From: Planctomycetota bacterium
Lineage (GTDB): Bacteria > Planctomycetota > B129-G9 > JAJDCN01
DNA: 34,686 nucleotides
Assembly: GCA_029260815.1 (NCBI GenBank)
Contig: JAJDCN010000072.1
Location: 1-34,686 of the forward strand
Direction of reading: 5' to 3'
Under the pieces are notes generated by a model, which saw only the letters and a list, made by a program, of their open reading frames with translations, did no database searches and was not told the origin of the DNA. A program made the position numbers and the translations under genes. Shown here piece after piece: positions 26,725-34,446 of the stretch. Within the stretch, counting starts at the first letter, position 1, and each line of letters opens with the position of its first letter.

Positions 26725-28641
26725 TTATTGAACCGACGCAGAGGCTCGGGCCTCGTGAATCATATCTCGTAGCGTGCGCGCCGCTCGAGCCTCCAGATCA
26801 TCACCAGGAATCTGTTCGACCCCGCCGCCTCCAGAAATCGCACCGAGGAGGCAGTCCACAAGCGGCATCCGCCCCCGGTTGGGCTCCAGTTCTGCGACGA
26901 GGTGAAGGGCTTGATCCTGCCCGCCCTCCACGTAAAGAACCCCGGCATAAAACCCGGAGACGAGATATCTTGTGTATTCGTCTTCCACTTTTTCCGTAAG
27001 CTCCAGGCATTTGGCGAGAGCTTTCAAGTCACGCTTGCCGGTTAAGATTCTCAGAAGGGCGGAAGTGAAAAACTCGCTCAAAGCCGGGCGTTCACGGTGT
27101 CGGTCTTCCAAGAACTTCCCATACTCAAAATGCGCCCGCGGATCCAGGGCGTCAGCGCGCAGCCCTTGCTTAAAGTATCGCTCGGCCGCTTCCATCTCGC
27201 CCAAGCGTTGATGCATTTCTGCCAACCAAAAGTGACAGTCGGCATCTTCAACATTCAGCGCGATTACCGCCCGCAATTTCCGGATCGCCTCTTCGGTCTC
27301 TCCCAGCACGGCAAGCTCCAGGGCCTCTCGTTTCACATCGGCTCCAGGCATAGCAACCGGTGTTTCCTGCTCGATCGCGGAGGGAGTCTCGCCTACCTCG
27401 CCCGACGCCGCCTCGCCACTCAGAAGTGGAAATTCATCACAATATGCGGACAGGCAGGGATGGCAGCCCTCTTCGTCGGTTTTAGCAGAAAGCGCTTCGA
27501 AACATTTTTGGCTCTGGTCGCTCGCTTGTTCGTGATAAAGCTGGAGCCCGGCCAACCACAGCGCCTGAAGGTGATTCCCGGATAGCAAGAACTTCACGAT
27601 TTCTTCCACCCAATCGTCTGTGCTCTCAGAAAGCTGAGAAAAAACCCTGTCGCTAACCACAAACCTCCCAGCCTCGTAGCCCACATAACTGTTGCTGCGA
27701 ATCCCGGCAGCAGCGCGGGGGTATTGCGCGTCCGGACAAATCGACTCGTAGAGTTCTTGACTAAGCGCTTCGGTCAAAGGCAGGTTCAGCCGACGCATGG
27801 CCTTGAGACACAGAAGAAGTTGTTTCTCCGGTTCACTGAGGTTTTTGTATCGTTGTCTCAGCCGACGCAGGGGCATCAAAGCATCCAAGGGGCGCTTTTC
27901 GGAGGCTTCCTTGAGAATATCCTGACAACTGGTTCGCTCCGCGAGGGCCTCCAGATCAGCCTTGGACATGGGACCAACATGCACCTCTTCCAGTTTTCCG
28001 AAGTGCTTCCCGTAGCGCTCGTACCGAGCCCGCCCGCGACTTTGATTCAGGGTACCGATCGTCACCAATTCGTCGCCGCACCCGCCCAGTTTCTCCAATA
28101 GGCCCGCTACGCTATGATAGGGATCACAAAACCGATCGATGTCGTCCAGCACAAGGATGTAATTTCCCTTGGGCGGATGCAGTTGTTCCAACAAAGCCGG
28201 ATACAGAGGACCGGTAAGGGCAACCACCCAGTGCTCCTTCAAATCCGGGCATGCCCGGAGAGCCTCCCATAGACTGCGGCTTTTACCGGAACCGCCGGCG
28301 CCGGTCAACAGAACGGAGCTCCGCGCCGTCAAATGCTCGCGCAGTTTTTCATCAAGCTCGGGTCGGGGACCGTAATAGGAGTAGTACCGCTGGATATTCA
28401 GGTCACTGGGCACTAAGTGGCCGACGCGAATCGGGCGGAAGTCGCCCGCAAAAAGGTCCTCTACCGAGCCGGCATTCGGGTTGTTCAAATTACGCCGCTG
28501 GAAGTCCCGAAGTACCGCGCGCGCGGACCAGAGGACGACGCCAAAGGCTGCGACAATGACCAATACGAGCAACCAAGTCAACGTCGGACTTCCAGCGGCC
28601 CATACGGGAACCGTCTCGGTCGGCAAAACGAACTTGCCCAT
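26725..28641 (-). CDS. Membrane-anchored P-loop NTPase (STAND/AAA-like) with C-terminal TPR-like repeats
   Basis: N-terminal TM (PTLTWLLVLVIVAAFGVVLWSA); Walker A GAGGSGKS; Walker B-like YILVLDDIDRF; LGTLNQSR-like sensor region; TPR-like DADCHFWLAEMHQRLGEMEAAERYFKQGLRADALDPRAHFEYG; GGAGGAG SD. Confidence 0.8.
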   Translation of the reverse strand: MGKFVLPTETVPVWAAGSPTLTWLLVLVIVAAFGVVLWSARAVLRDFQRRNLNNPNAGSVEDLFAGDFRPIRVGHLVPSDLNIQRYYSYYGPRPELDEKLREHLTARSSVLLTGAGGSGKSRSLWEALRACPDLKEHWVVALTGPLYPALLEQLHPPKGNYILVLDDIDRFCDPYHSVAGLLEKLGGCGDELVTIGTLNQSRGRARYERYGKHFGKLEEVHVGPMSKADLEALAERTSCQDILKEASEKRPLDALMPLRRLRQRYKNLSEPEKQLLLCLKAMRRLNLPLTEALSQELYESICPDAQYPRAAAGIRSNSYVGYEAGRFVVSDRVFSQLSESTDDWVEEIVKFLLSGNHLQALWLAGLQLYHEQASDQSQKCFEALSAKTDEEGCHPCLSAYCDEFPLLSGEAASGEVGETPSAIEQETPVAMPGADVKREALELAVLGETEEAIRKLRAVIALNVEDADCHFWLAEMHQRLGEMEAAERYFKQGLRADALDPRAHFEYGKFLEDRHRERPALSEFFTSALLRILTGKRDLKALAKCLELTEKVEDEYTRYLVSGFYAGVLYVEGGQDQALHLVAELEPNRGRMPLVDCLLGAISGGGGVEQIPGDDLEARAARTLRDMIHEARASASVQ

Positions 28642-28675
28642 GATCTCCTCCGTGAGCCAACAGGCCGATGCGACG

Positions 28676-28864
28676 CTATCGCTTCTTCGCGTCCCGTTCC
28701 TTCAATGCAATCTGACCGATCGCAAAGGACTCCAGATCGCGCGAAAGCTTCAGGACCGCTTTCAGATCCTGCACACGAATCGCACTGGAGCTGGATCTCA
28801 CTTCCTTGAGCAATTTGTTGAGATCGTCTTGCAATAGCGCAAGGCGCTCTTTCAAATGATCCAT
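28676..28864 (-). CDS. Small coiled-coil/helical protein
   Basis: 62 aa MDHLKERLALLQDDLNKLLKEVRSSSSAIRVQDLKAVLKLSRDLESFAIGQIALKERDAKKR; has its own promoter; 34 bp upstream of the NTPase gene. Confidence 0.65.
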   Translation of the reverse strand: MDHLKERLALLQDDLNKLLKEVRSSSSAIRVQDLKAVLKLSRDLESFAIGQIALKERDAKKR

Positions 28865-28901
28865 TGGCTTCGCGCCCCCTCTGTCGATACCCTCTCAGCT
28901 G

Positions 28902-28930
28902 ATTCTAAACAGCAACCTCCGGATCGACAA
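28902..28930 (-). promoter_or_regulatory. Putative sigma70 promoter (TTGTCG-17-TAGAAT) for the 62-aa/NTPase pair
   Basis: Minus strand -35 28930-28925, -10 28907-28902, AT-rich UP-like sequence (AATAATTTTTCGCAAAAAAGCG) immediately upstream. Confidence 0.5.
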
Positions 28931-29141
28931 CGCTTTTTTGCGAAAAATTATTGACCGCGCCCAAAAGGGCCGAGCCGGAAGCCGACTCCACAACGCAGAC
29001 GTGCGCCACAACGCCCACGCATCCTTGAAAAGGCGATAAACCTCGACAATTATCCACAATGAAAGACCGGTAGACCAGGCCGGAGCCACCCGGAACAAGG
29101 TTAGACGACCGCTTCTCGGGCTCGAGTTGCGAAACGGCCCT

Positions 29142-31049
29142 TTAGGGTTTTTCTGGCAGGTCGACGGAAAATGAAGAAGGTTTCATCTCCGCATCAATGA
29201 CAAGGTCGATTCGATCCTCGTCGCCGACCACCTTTACGGTTTGTTTCTGCAGTACGCCACGGATTGGTCCGGCGTGGGAATCGGTCAGGTCGACCACGGA
29301 GATTGCGTAGGTGCCCGGCTGGATGTGCTGGATTGTGAATGTGCCGTCGGCCTGAGTACCGGCCTCTGCGATGGCACCCGCACTGAGGAAATCGACCAGA
29401 AGAATACGGGAAGGAACAATTTTACCGCCCTTGCGAAGAACAACCTTGCCATGTAGCGTGACCCCTTTTTTGATTTCAAACTTGACCGGAACCGGCTCCT
29501 TGCCCTTGAGCGTGTCGGCGTTGAGCCGACGCAACGTATAGAGTCTACATATCGGGCTGGAATAGTACTTCACGCCGAGCACCACGTCCGTGGCCGGGAC
29601 ATTTTCGACCACACCACGACCAGTTTGGGACAAACGGGTAAGCCAGGCGATCTCGGCGTTGACATCATATCCCAACGCCCCTTTGGTGGCAGGCATGAGA
29701 AGGGTCGACATGGGCGATGAAAATACAATATTCTGTCCAGACATCTCAACTCGGACTTTTTTTGTCTCAACTTGTTGGAGAGTTACTGGACCCACATTGC
29801 CTGCTTCGGGAAGATCGGCGTATTTTCCGAGGACCAAGTCTGCATCGTGCATCCGAATAAGATAGGCGCCCGGCATTAGGTCTTCAAAACGATACCTCCC
29901 GTTCTTGTCCGTAAAGACCGATACTGAAACATCCACTTTCATAGACAGTGGCTTAAACGTCGACCGCTCGAAGAGCAGGTGATTGGCGGTAACCTGAACA
30001 CCGAACGAAGGCTTTCCATCGAGTCCGGTCACCACGCCATGGAGCGTTCCATTCTTGTGTCCGCGGATTTGAACTGTTTCCGCCTTTCCAGCTTGGATGC
30101 GGAACTTCTCTTGCGCCTGAAAAATGCCTCGTTTTTTGTCTCGGCTGAGCCAGGTGAAGAAGTAGATGTAGTCGCCTTCCTCCAGCCCTTTGGCATGAAA
30201 GGTCCAATCTTTATCGATTGGGATCGATCGCCATTGGACACGTATGAAGCGTCCGCCGGAGCCTGTGACCAATCGGCCAACCGACAAATCAAATTGATTC
30301 GGTTCAATGCCCTTTCTATCCATCTCCACCGTGCCCGTTAAGTCGCCGGTGGGAATTCTCTCTACAATGATCTCATTGAGGGATCGGTTTTCGCCGGGCT
30401 TCAAGTCCTCCACACGGAAGTAACGGTCCCGATGTGCCGTATTGTAGGCAATGAAGGAGATCGGCCCCGGAGGCAAATCCTGCAGGACGAAGCGCCCGTT
30501 TTTGTCCGACAGGACCTCGCGGGAAGGGCTCAGCATGTACATGTTATCCGTCAAAGGGTGAGCGTCGTTGAGCAGAGCCTCCACATGCATATTATGAATC
30601 GGGACGGATTCCTTGTCCCGCCGTTCGATGAGTCTGCCGGACAGGACACACAGCCTGCGAAGGGTCACGGCCATTGGTTTCTTTAATCTCTCCTGTGGAG
30701 CCGTAAACCTCAAGAGTGTAGCAACCGTATACCCTTCTTTGAAGATCTTGATGTTGATCGCGATGCCGCTCTTGCATTGCATCACGCCTATACCGCGCTC
30801 GTTCGTCACCGCTTTCCCACGATCGCCCGCGGGACCGTACCGACCCAACCCTTTGTCGGCCTCGCGGTTGATTATAATCGCTCCTTTGATCGGTTTCCCC
30901 GCTTCATCCACAACGCGGAACAGCACGCGCAACACAATCGGCCGCGCATGAGCAACAGGCACGGCTCCACCCAGGAGAAGAACCCATAGGATCGCCCACC
31001 AACGGCATCGGGCTGACAAAGCACAAAAACCGACGATTGCTCTTTCCAT
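29142..31049 (-). CDS. Secreted protein with repeated carboxypeptidase-regulatory-like (CarboxypepD_reg/Ig-like) domains
   Basis: Start at 31049 gives a signal peptide (MERAIVGFCALSARCRWWAILWVLLLGGAVPVAHA). Repeats: GKPIKGAIIINRE, TDKNGRYRFEDLMPGAYLIRM, SDKNGRFVLQDLPPGPISFIAY, TQADGTFTIQHIQPGTYAISVVDL. The longer 31562 start is over-extended. Confidence 0.82.
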   Translation of the reverse strand: MERAIVGFCALSARCRWWAILWVLLLGGAVPVAHARPIVLRVLFRVVDEAGKPIKGAIIINREADKGLGRYGPAGDRGKAVTNERGIGVMQCKSGIAINIKIFKEGYTVATLLRFTAPQERLKKPMAVTLRRLCVLSGRLIERRDKESVPIHNMHVEALLNDAHPLTDNMYMLSPSREVLSDKNGRFVLQDLPPGPISFIAYNTAHRDRYFRVEDLKPGENRSLNEIIVERIPTGDLTGTVEMDRKGIEPNQFDLSVGRLVTGSGGRFIRVQWRSIPIDKDWTFHAKGLEEGDYIYFFTWLSRDKKRGIFQAQEKFRIQAGKAETVQIRGHKNGTLHGVVTGLDGKPSFGVQVTANHLLFERSTFKPLSMKVDVSVSVFTDKNGRYRFEDLMPGAYLIRMHDADLVLGKYADLPEAGNVGPVTLQQVETKKVRVEMSGQNIVFSSPMSTLLMPATKGALGYDVNAEIAWLTRLSQTGRGVVENVPATDVVLGVKYYSSPICRLYTLRRLNADTLKGKEPVPVKFEIKKGVTLHGKVVLRKGGKIVPSRILLVDFLSAGAIAEAGTQADGTFTIQHIQPGTYAISVVDLTDSHAGPIRGVLQKQTVKVVGDEDRIDLVIDAEMKPSSFSVDLPEKP

Positions 31050-31078
31050 AGTCACCGTCCAATCTCGAATGTTCAGAC

Positions 31079-31948
31079 CTATTTGCGTTTTTGGTTCTTC
31101 ACCACCGCGGTAGGCAACGCCTCTAGGAGGTCTGAGGCAATCACCGAATGTTCCCCCACCGCCTGCCGGGCGAGATCGCCCGCCAACCCGTGCACGTGAG
31201 CTCCGAAAATAGCCGCATCCATTGCATCCATCCCCTGGGCCAAAGCCCCGGCAATGATCCCGGCGAGTACATCGCCGCACCCCGCGGTGGCCATCCCTGG
31301 ATTGCCCGTCTTGTTTTCGTAACATCGCTTTCCATCGGTCACGACCGTCCGATGGCCCTTGAGCAACATGACCGCACCGTGCTTTCCGGCAAAGGCCGCT
31401 GCCGCGGCGATGCGCTCGGTGGTCGTTCGGCCCGGCCGCACACCAGTGAGTCGTTCGAATTCGCCCGGGTGCGGTGTCAGAACGGCACGTCCACCAAACT
31501 GGACACGCCTCACCATCCGCATCGCCGCCAGGGCGTTGAGGCCATCCGCATCGACCACGCACGGGATCTCACAGCGGGCAAGGACCTTGCGTGCCAGCGC
31601 GGCGGTCTGCGGCTGCTGCGACAGCCCCGGACCGATGGCTAGTACGTCGCCCTCGATCAACAACTGCTGGATCGGCAAAAATGCCGACGCCGCCAGCGCT
31701 CCTTCAGCGGTTTCCGGGAGCGGCCGCGTCATTGTCTCGGTCAGCTTTGCCTCCAGGATCCCGTTCAACGACTTGGGGATGCCCAAGGTCACCAGCCCCG
31801 CTCCCACACGCAAGGCAGCCTGACAGGTGAGGGCTGCCGCTCCGGTCATGCCACGAGACCCGGCGAGGACCACGACATGGCCGAAGTCGTTCTTGTGTGC
31901 CTCTCGCGGGCGGGTCGACAGCTTGGGGATCGCTCTAACGGTCTTCAT
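31079..31948 (-). CDS. nnrD: ADP/ATP-dependent NAD(P)H-hydrate dehydratase
   Basis: HKNDFGHVVVLAGSRGMTGAAALTCQAALRVGAGLVTLG; VLTPHPGEFERLTG; GNPGMATAGCGDVLAGIIAGALAQG. Only the dehydratase domain is present. Confidence 0.92.
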   Translation of the reverse strand: MKTVRAIPKLSTRPREAHKNDFGHVVVLAGSRGMTGAAALTCQAALRVGAGLVTLGIPKSLNGILEAKLTETMTRPLPETAEGALAASAFLPIQQLLIEGDVLAIGPGLSQQPQTAALARKVLARCEIPCVVDADGLNALAAMRMVRRVQFGGRAVLTPHPGEFERLTGVRPGRTTTERIAAAAAFAGKHGAVMLLKGHRTVVTDGKRCYENKTGNPGMATAGCGDVLAGIIAGALAQGMDAMDAAIFGAHVHGLAGDLARQAVGEHSVIASDLLEALPTAVVKNQKRK

Positions 31949-32693
31949 CGGTCCGGTTGATCAGAGAGGCCACATAACCGGCGCCAAATCCGTTGTCGAT
32001 ATTGACCACGGTTACACCGGCGGCGCAGGAATTGAGCATTGCCAACAACGGTGTGATCCCCCCAAAGGCGGCTCCATAGCCCACCGAAGTGGGCACCGCA
32101 ATGACCGGGCGGGCGACCATGCCCCCAACCACCGATGCCAAGGCGCCCTCCATTCCAGCTACGACGATCAGCACGTTGGCCGCTTGAATGCCAGGCGAAT
32201 TGTTGATGAGCCGATGGATTCCGGCCACGCCCACATCGAACAGAGTCTCCACTTTGTTTCCCATGATTTCGGCTGTGACCCGCGCCTCTTCGGCCACCGG
32301 GATGTCGGAAGTTCCCGCCGAGACCACCAGGATCGCTTTCCCCGACGGTTTCGACGGAGCCTTTTCGTACGTAATCGCGCGAGCAACCTTATGGTATTTC
32401 GCTTTCGGAAGAACCTTCTTCACCGCGGTGTACGCCGCCCGGTCTGCTCGCGTGGCCAATAGCTTGTCGGCGTGTTTGAGAATCTCTTTTGCGATGCGTG
32501 CGACCTGGACCGGGGTCTTGCCCTGGCCGAAGATCACCTCAGGAAACCCGCAGCGAAGGTCGCGGTGGGAGTCGACCCTGGCGAAAGAGACGTCCTGATA
32601 GGGCGGCGCTTTGAGGGCGCCCACGGCGTCGGCCACGGAAGTCTTTCCGCTTTTCACGTCGTCGAGCAGTTTTCGAAGGTGCTTTGCGTTCAT
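31935..32693 (-). CDS. larB: Nickel pincer cofactor biosynthesis protein LarB
   Basis: AILVVSAGTSDIPVAEEARVTAEIMGNKVETLFDVGVAGIHRLI, VVAGMEGALASVVGGMVARPVIAVPTSVGYGAAFGGITPLLAMLNSCAAGVTVVNIDNGFGAGYVA: hallmark LarB (AIR carboxylase-like) sequence. Confidence 0.94.
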   Translation of the reverse strand: MNAKHLRKLLDDVKSGKTSVADAVGALKAPPYQDVSFARVDSHRDLRCGFPEVIFGQGKTPVQVARIAKEILKHADKLLATRADRAAYTAVKKVLPKAKYHKVARAITYEKAPSKPSGKAILVVSAGTSDIPVAEEARVTAEIMGNKVETLFDVGVAGIHRLINNSPGIQAANVLIVVAGMEGALASVVGGMVARPVIAVPTSVGYGAAFGGITPLLAMLNSCAAGVTVVNIDNGFGAGYVASLINRTDEDR

Positions 32694-32704
32694 TGAAGCC
32701 GCTT

Positions 32705-32717
32705 CCTCTTGAAGAGG
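32705..32717 (-). promoter_or_regulatory. Short hairpin containing the putative larB Shine-Dalgarno
   Basis: Minus-strand RNA CCUCU-UCA-AGAGG; AGAGG lies 11 nt before the larB ATG (32693). Confidence 0.4.
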
Positions 32718-32740
32718 TTTCGATGCATTGCCAGATAGAG

Positions 32741-32769
32741 ATTATAAGGGATAGGGCTGCAGCAGGCAA
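32741..32769 (-). promoter_or_regulatory. Putative sigma70 promoter (TTGCCT-17-TATAAT) for larB-nnrD
   Basis: Minus strand -35 32769-32764, -10 32746-32741, 17-bp spacer. Confidence 0.6.
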
Positions 32770-32795
32770 GGCGGAGCCGTCATTTTCGAGTCGAC

Positions 32796-33470
32796 TTATT
32801 TCTTCCGAACCATGAGCCGGAGGTTGTCTGCTGTGTTTTCCGCATGGTCCGCAATTTTTCCCAGAGCCACAAAGAGCTTCGTATAGAAGAAAATGGTCAC
32901 CGGATCCAACTGGTCTTCGATGGCAAAGGTCTTGATCGACAGGGCCCGCCGCATTTGATCGGTTTCCCATTCCATCCGGCTGATGTCTTTACACAAATCC
33001 ACGACCCGATCCGCTTCAGAGCCCTGGAACTTCTTCTCCAGGGCGCGTTGAAACGAGCGCGAAGCCTCGACAAGCTTTTCACTGGTCTCGATGACCTTGA
33101 GAACATAGGCCATCAAATCCGCTTTGAGATCGGCATGCACCGTGGTCTTGCGCATGATCAACAAGACAGCTACGTCTTCAGCGGTGTCGGCAATGCTGTC
33201 CTGCTCTTTGAGAAACCGGATCAGGGTCGACCGATCGACTGGAAGAAAAATCGTGCGGGGCATTTGTTCGCGGACGTCGTTCTTGAATCGATCCGCTTCA
33301 TGCTCGAGCCCGGAGATTTCATCGTGCAGCACTTTCAAGCGCGCATGATCTTCCGCCAGCAGAGCCTCAAACAGATCTCGAATCCGCGAGACGCACTCAT
33401 GAACTTTTTCAGTATGGCCCGCCAAGGGGCCGAAGGGGGATTCCGCGAACAGCTTTCCAATCGATGTCAT
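32796..33470 (-). CDS. DUF47 family (PhoU-like, TIGR00153-type) protein
   Basis: LFAESPFGPLAGHTEKVHECVSRIRDLFEALL; HDEISGLEHEADRFKNDVREQMPRTIFLPVDRSTLIRFLKEQDSIADTAEDVAVLL. Confidence 0.92.
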   Translation of the reverse strand: MTSIGKLFAESPFGPLAGHTEKVHECVSRIRDLFEALLAEDHARLKVLHDEISGLEHEADRFKNDVREQMPRTIFLPVDRSTLIRFLKEQDSIADTAEDVAVLLIMRKTTVHADLKADLMAYVLKVIETSEKLVEASRSFQRALEKKFQGSEADRVVDLCKDISRMEWETDQMRRALSIKTFAIEDQLDPVTIFFYTKLFVALGKIADHAENTADNLRLMVRKK

Positions 33471-33579
33471 CGAGGGTCAACCTTCAGAGAACGCTCCAAG
33501 TCGTCCAGTGGCGTGGTACCAACCCAACGGCTTTCCCAGTCTCTGTGGCAGCAGACGGTTTTCATTCAACTTGCAGGCG

Positions 33580-34176
33580 CTAGTACTTGCGCAGCACACC
33601 AACGACAACGCCGCGGACTTCTACCTTGTTGGTAATCACTGGCGGGTAGTTTTGATTGGCCGGCTGTAGCCGAATATGGCCGTTTTCGCGATAGAAGCGC
33701 TTGAGCGTTGCGTCCTCATTTTCCAGGATCGCCACAACAGTTTCTCCGTCGCGGGCCTGCGACCGCCGCTCGACGATCACGTAGTCGCCGTCGCGAATGT
33801 GGTCATCGATCATAGAATCCCCTTGAACTTTCAGAGCGAAGCACTCTTTCCCCGATGACACGATCTTGGATAGGTCCAGCTTCTCGTGCGCTTCGATCGC
33901 TTCAATCGGCTTGCCCGCAGCGATCACACCAACCATGGGGAGGGCGCCCCCGTTGTTCTCGCTCAACTCAGGATCGATTACCTCAACGGACCGCGATCGG
34001 CCTTTCACGCGGGTAATTGCGCCCTTTTTCTCCAGAGCTCCAACATGCTCAAAGATAGTGATTTTCGACACCTTGAAGTGCCGCCCGATTTCCTCGAGCG
34101 TGGGCGACACGCCATGTTCCTTCCGATACTGCAAAACATGCTTGACGATCGCCAATTGTTTCGGGGTGTAGTACAT
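33580..34176 (-). CDS. lexA: LexA-type SOS repressor
   Basis: N-terminal wHTH (TPKQLAIVKHVLQYRKEHGVSPTLEEIGRHFKVSKITIFEHVGALEKKGAI); cleavage-site context VGVIAAGKP (Ala-Gly); catalytic GDSM and downstream Lys in EDATLKRFY. Confidence 0.94.
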   Translation of the reverse strand: MYYTPKQLAIVKHVLQYRKEHGVSPTLEEIGRHFKVSKITIFEHVGALEKKGAITRVKGRSRSVEVIDPELSENNGGALPMVGVIAAGKPIEAIEAHEKLDLSKIVSSGKECFALKVQGDSMIDDHIRDGDYVIVERRSQARDGETVVAILENEDATLKRFYRENGHIRLQPANQNYPPVITNKVEVRGVVVGVLRKY

Positions 34177-34417
34177 GAATCAACGCCTCCCTTGCAACTC
34201 CCATGAACGAATTGGAAACCTACACGCACCGCAACGATCGGAGGTTCCTTTCCGCTCGCTCTCCAAAGAGAATGTTTCCGAACCCATGCACGTTTCTGCC
34301 GCCCCTCAACAATTGATTCGTGCTGCCGATCCTGAGTTGGTATTCGTGGCGTTTGGGAGAGAACGTGACAGATAAACAACCCGACATTCTGACGTGCATG
34401 TTATCCCCTCAGGAGAT

Positions 34418-34446
34418 TTTATAGCACATCGATCCCGACCGATCAA
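34418..34446 (-). promoter_or_regulatory. Putative sigma70 promoter (TTGATC-17-TATAAA), possible distal lexA promoter
   Basis: Minus strand -35 34446-34441, 17-bp spacer, -10 34423-34418; would give a leader of about 235 nt. Confidence 0.4.

Noticed and set aside
29050-29058. Consensus DnaA box TTATCCACA in an intergenic region
   Set aside because: Single copy, no cluster and no dnaA/dnaN nearby; one 9-mer match in about 35 kb (both strands) is expected fairly often by chance.
29142-31562. 806-aa extension of the carboxypeptidase-regulatory protein
   Set aside because: The extension overlaps nnrD on the same strand; a signal peptide begins at the 31049 ATG.
34274-34283. GTTTCCGAAC near-palindrome upstream of lexA as a possible LexA box
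   Set aside because: Spacing does not match known GAAC-N4-GTTC or TGTTC-N4-GAACA boxes; single occurrence noted.
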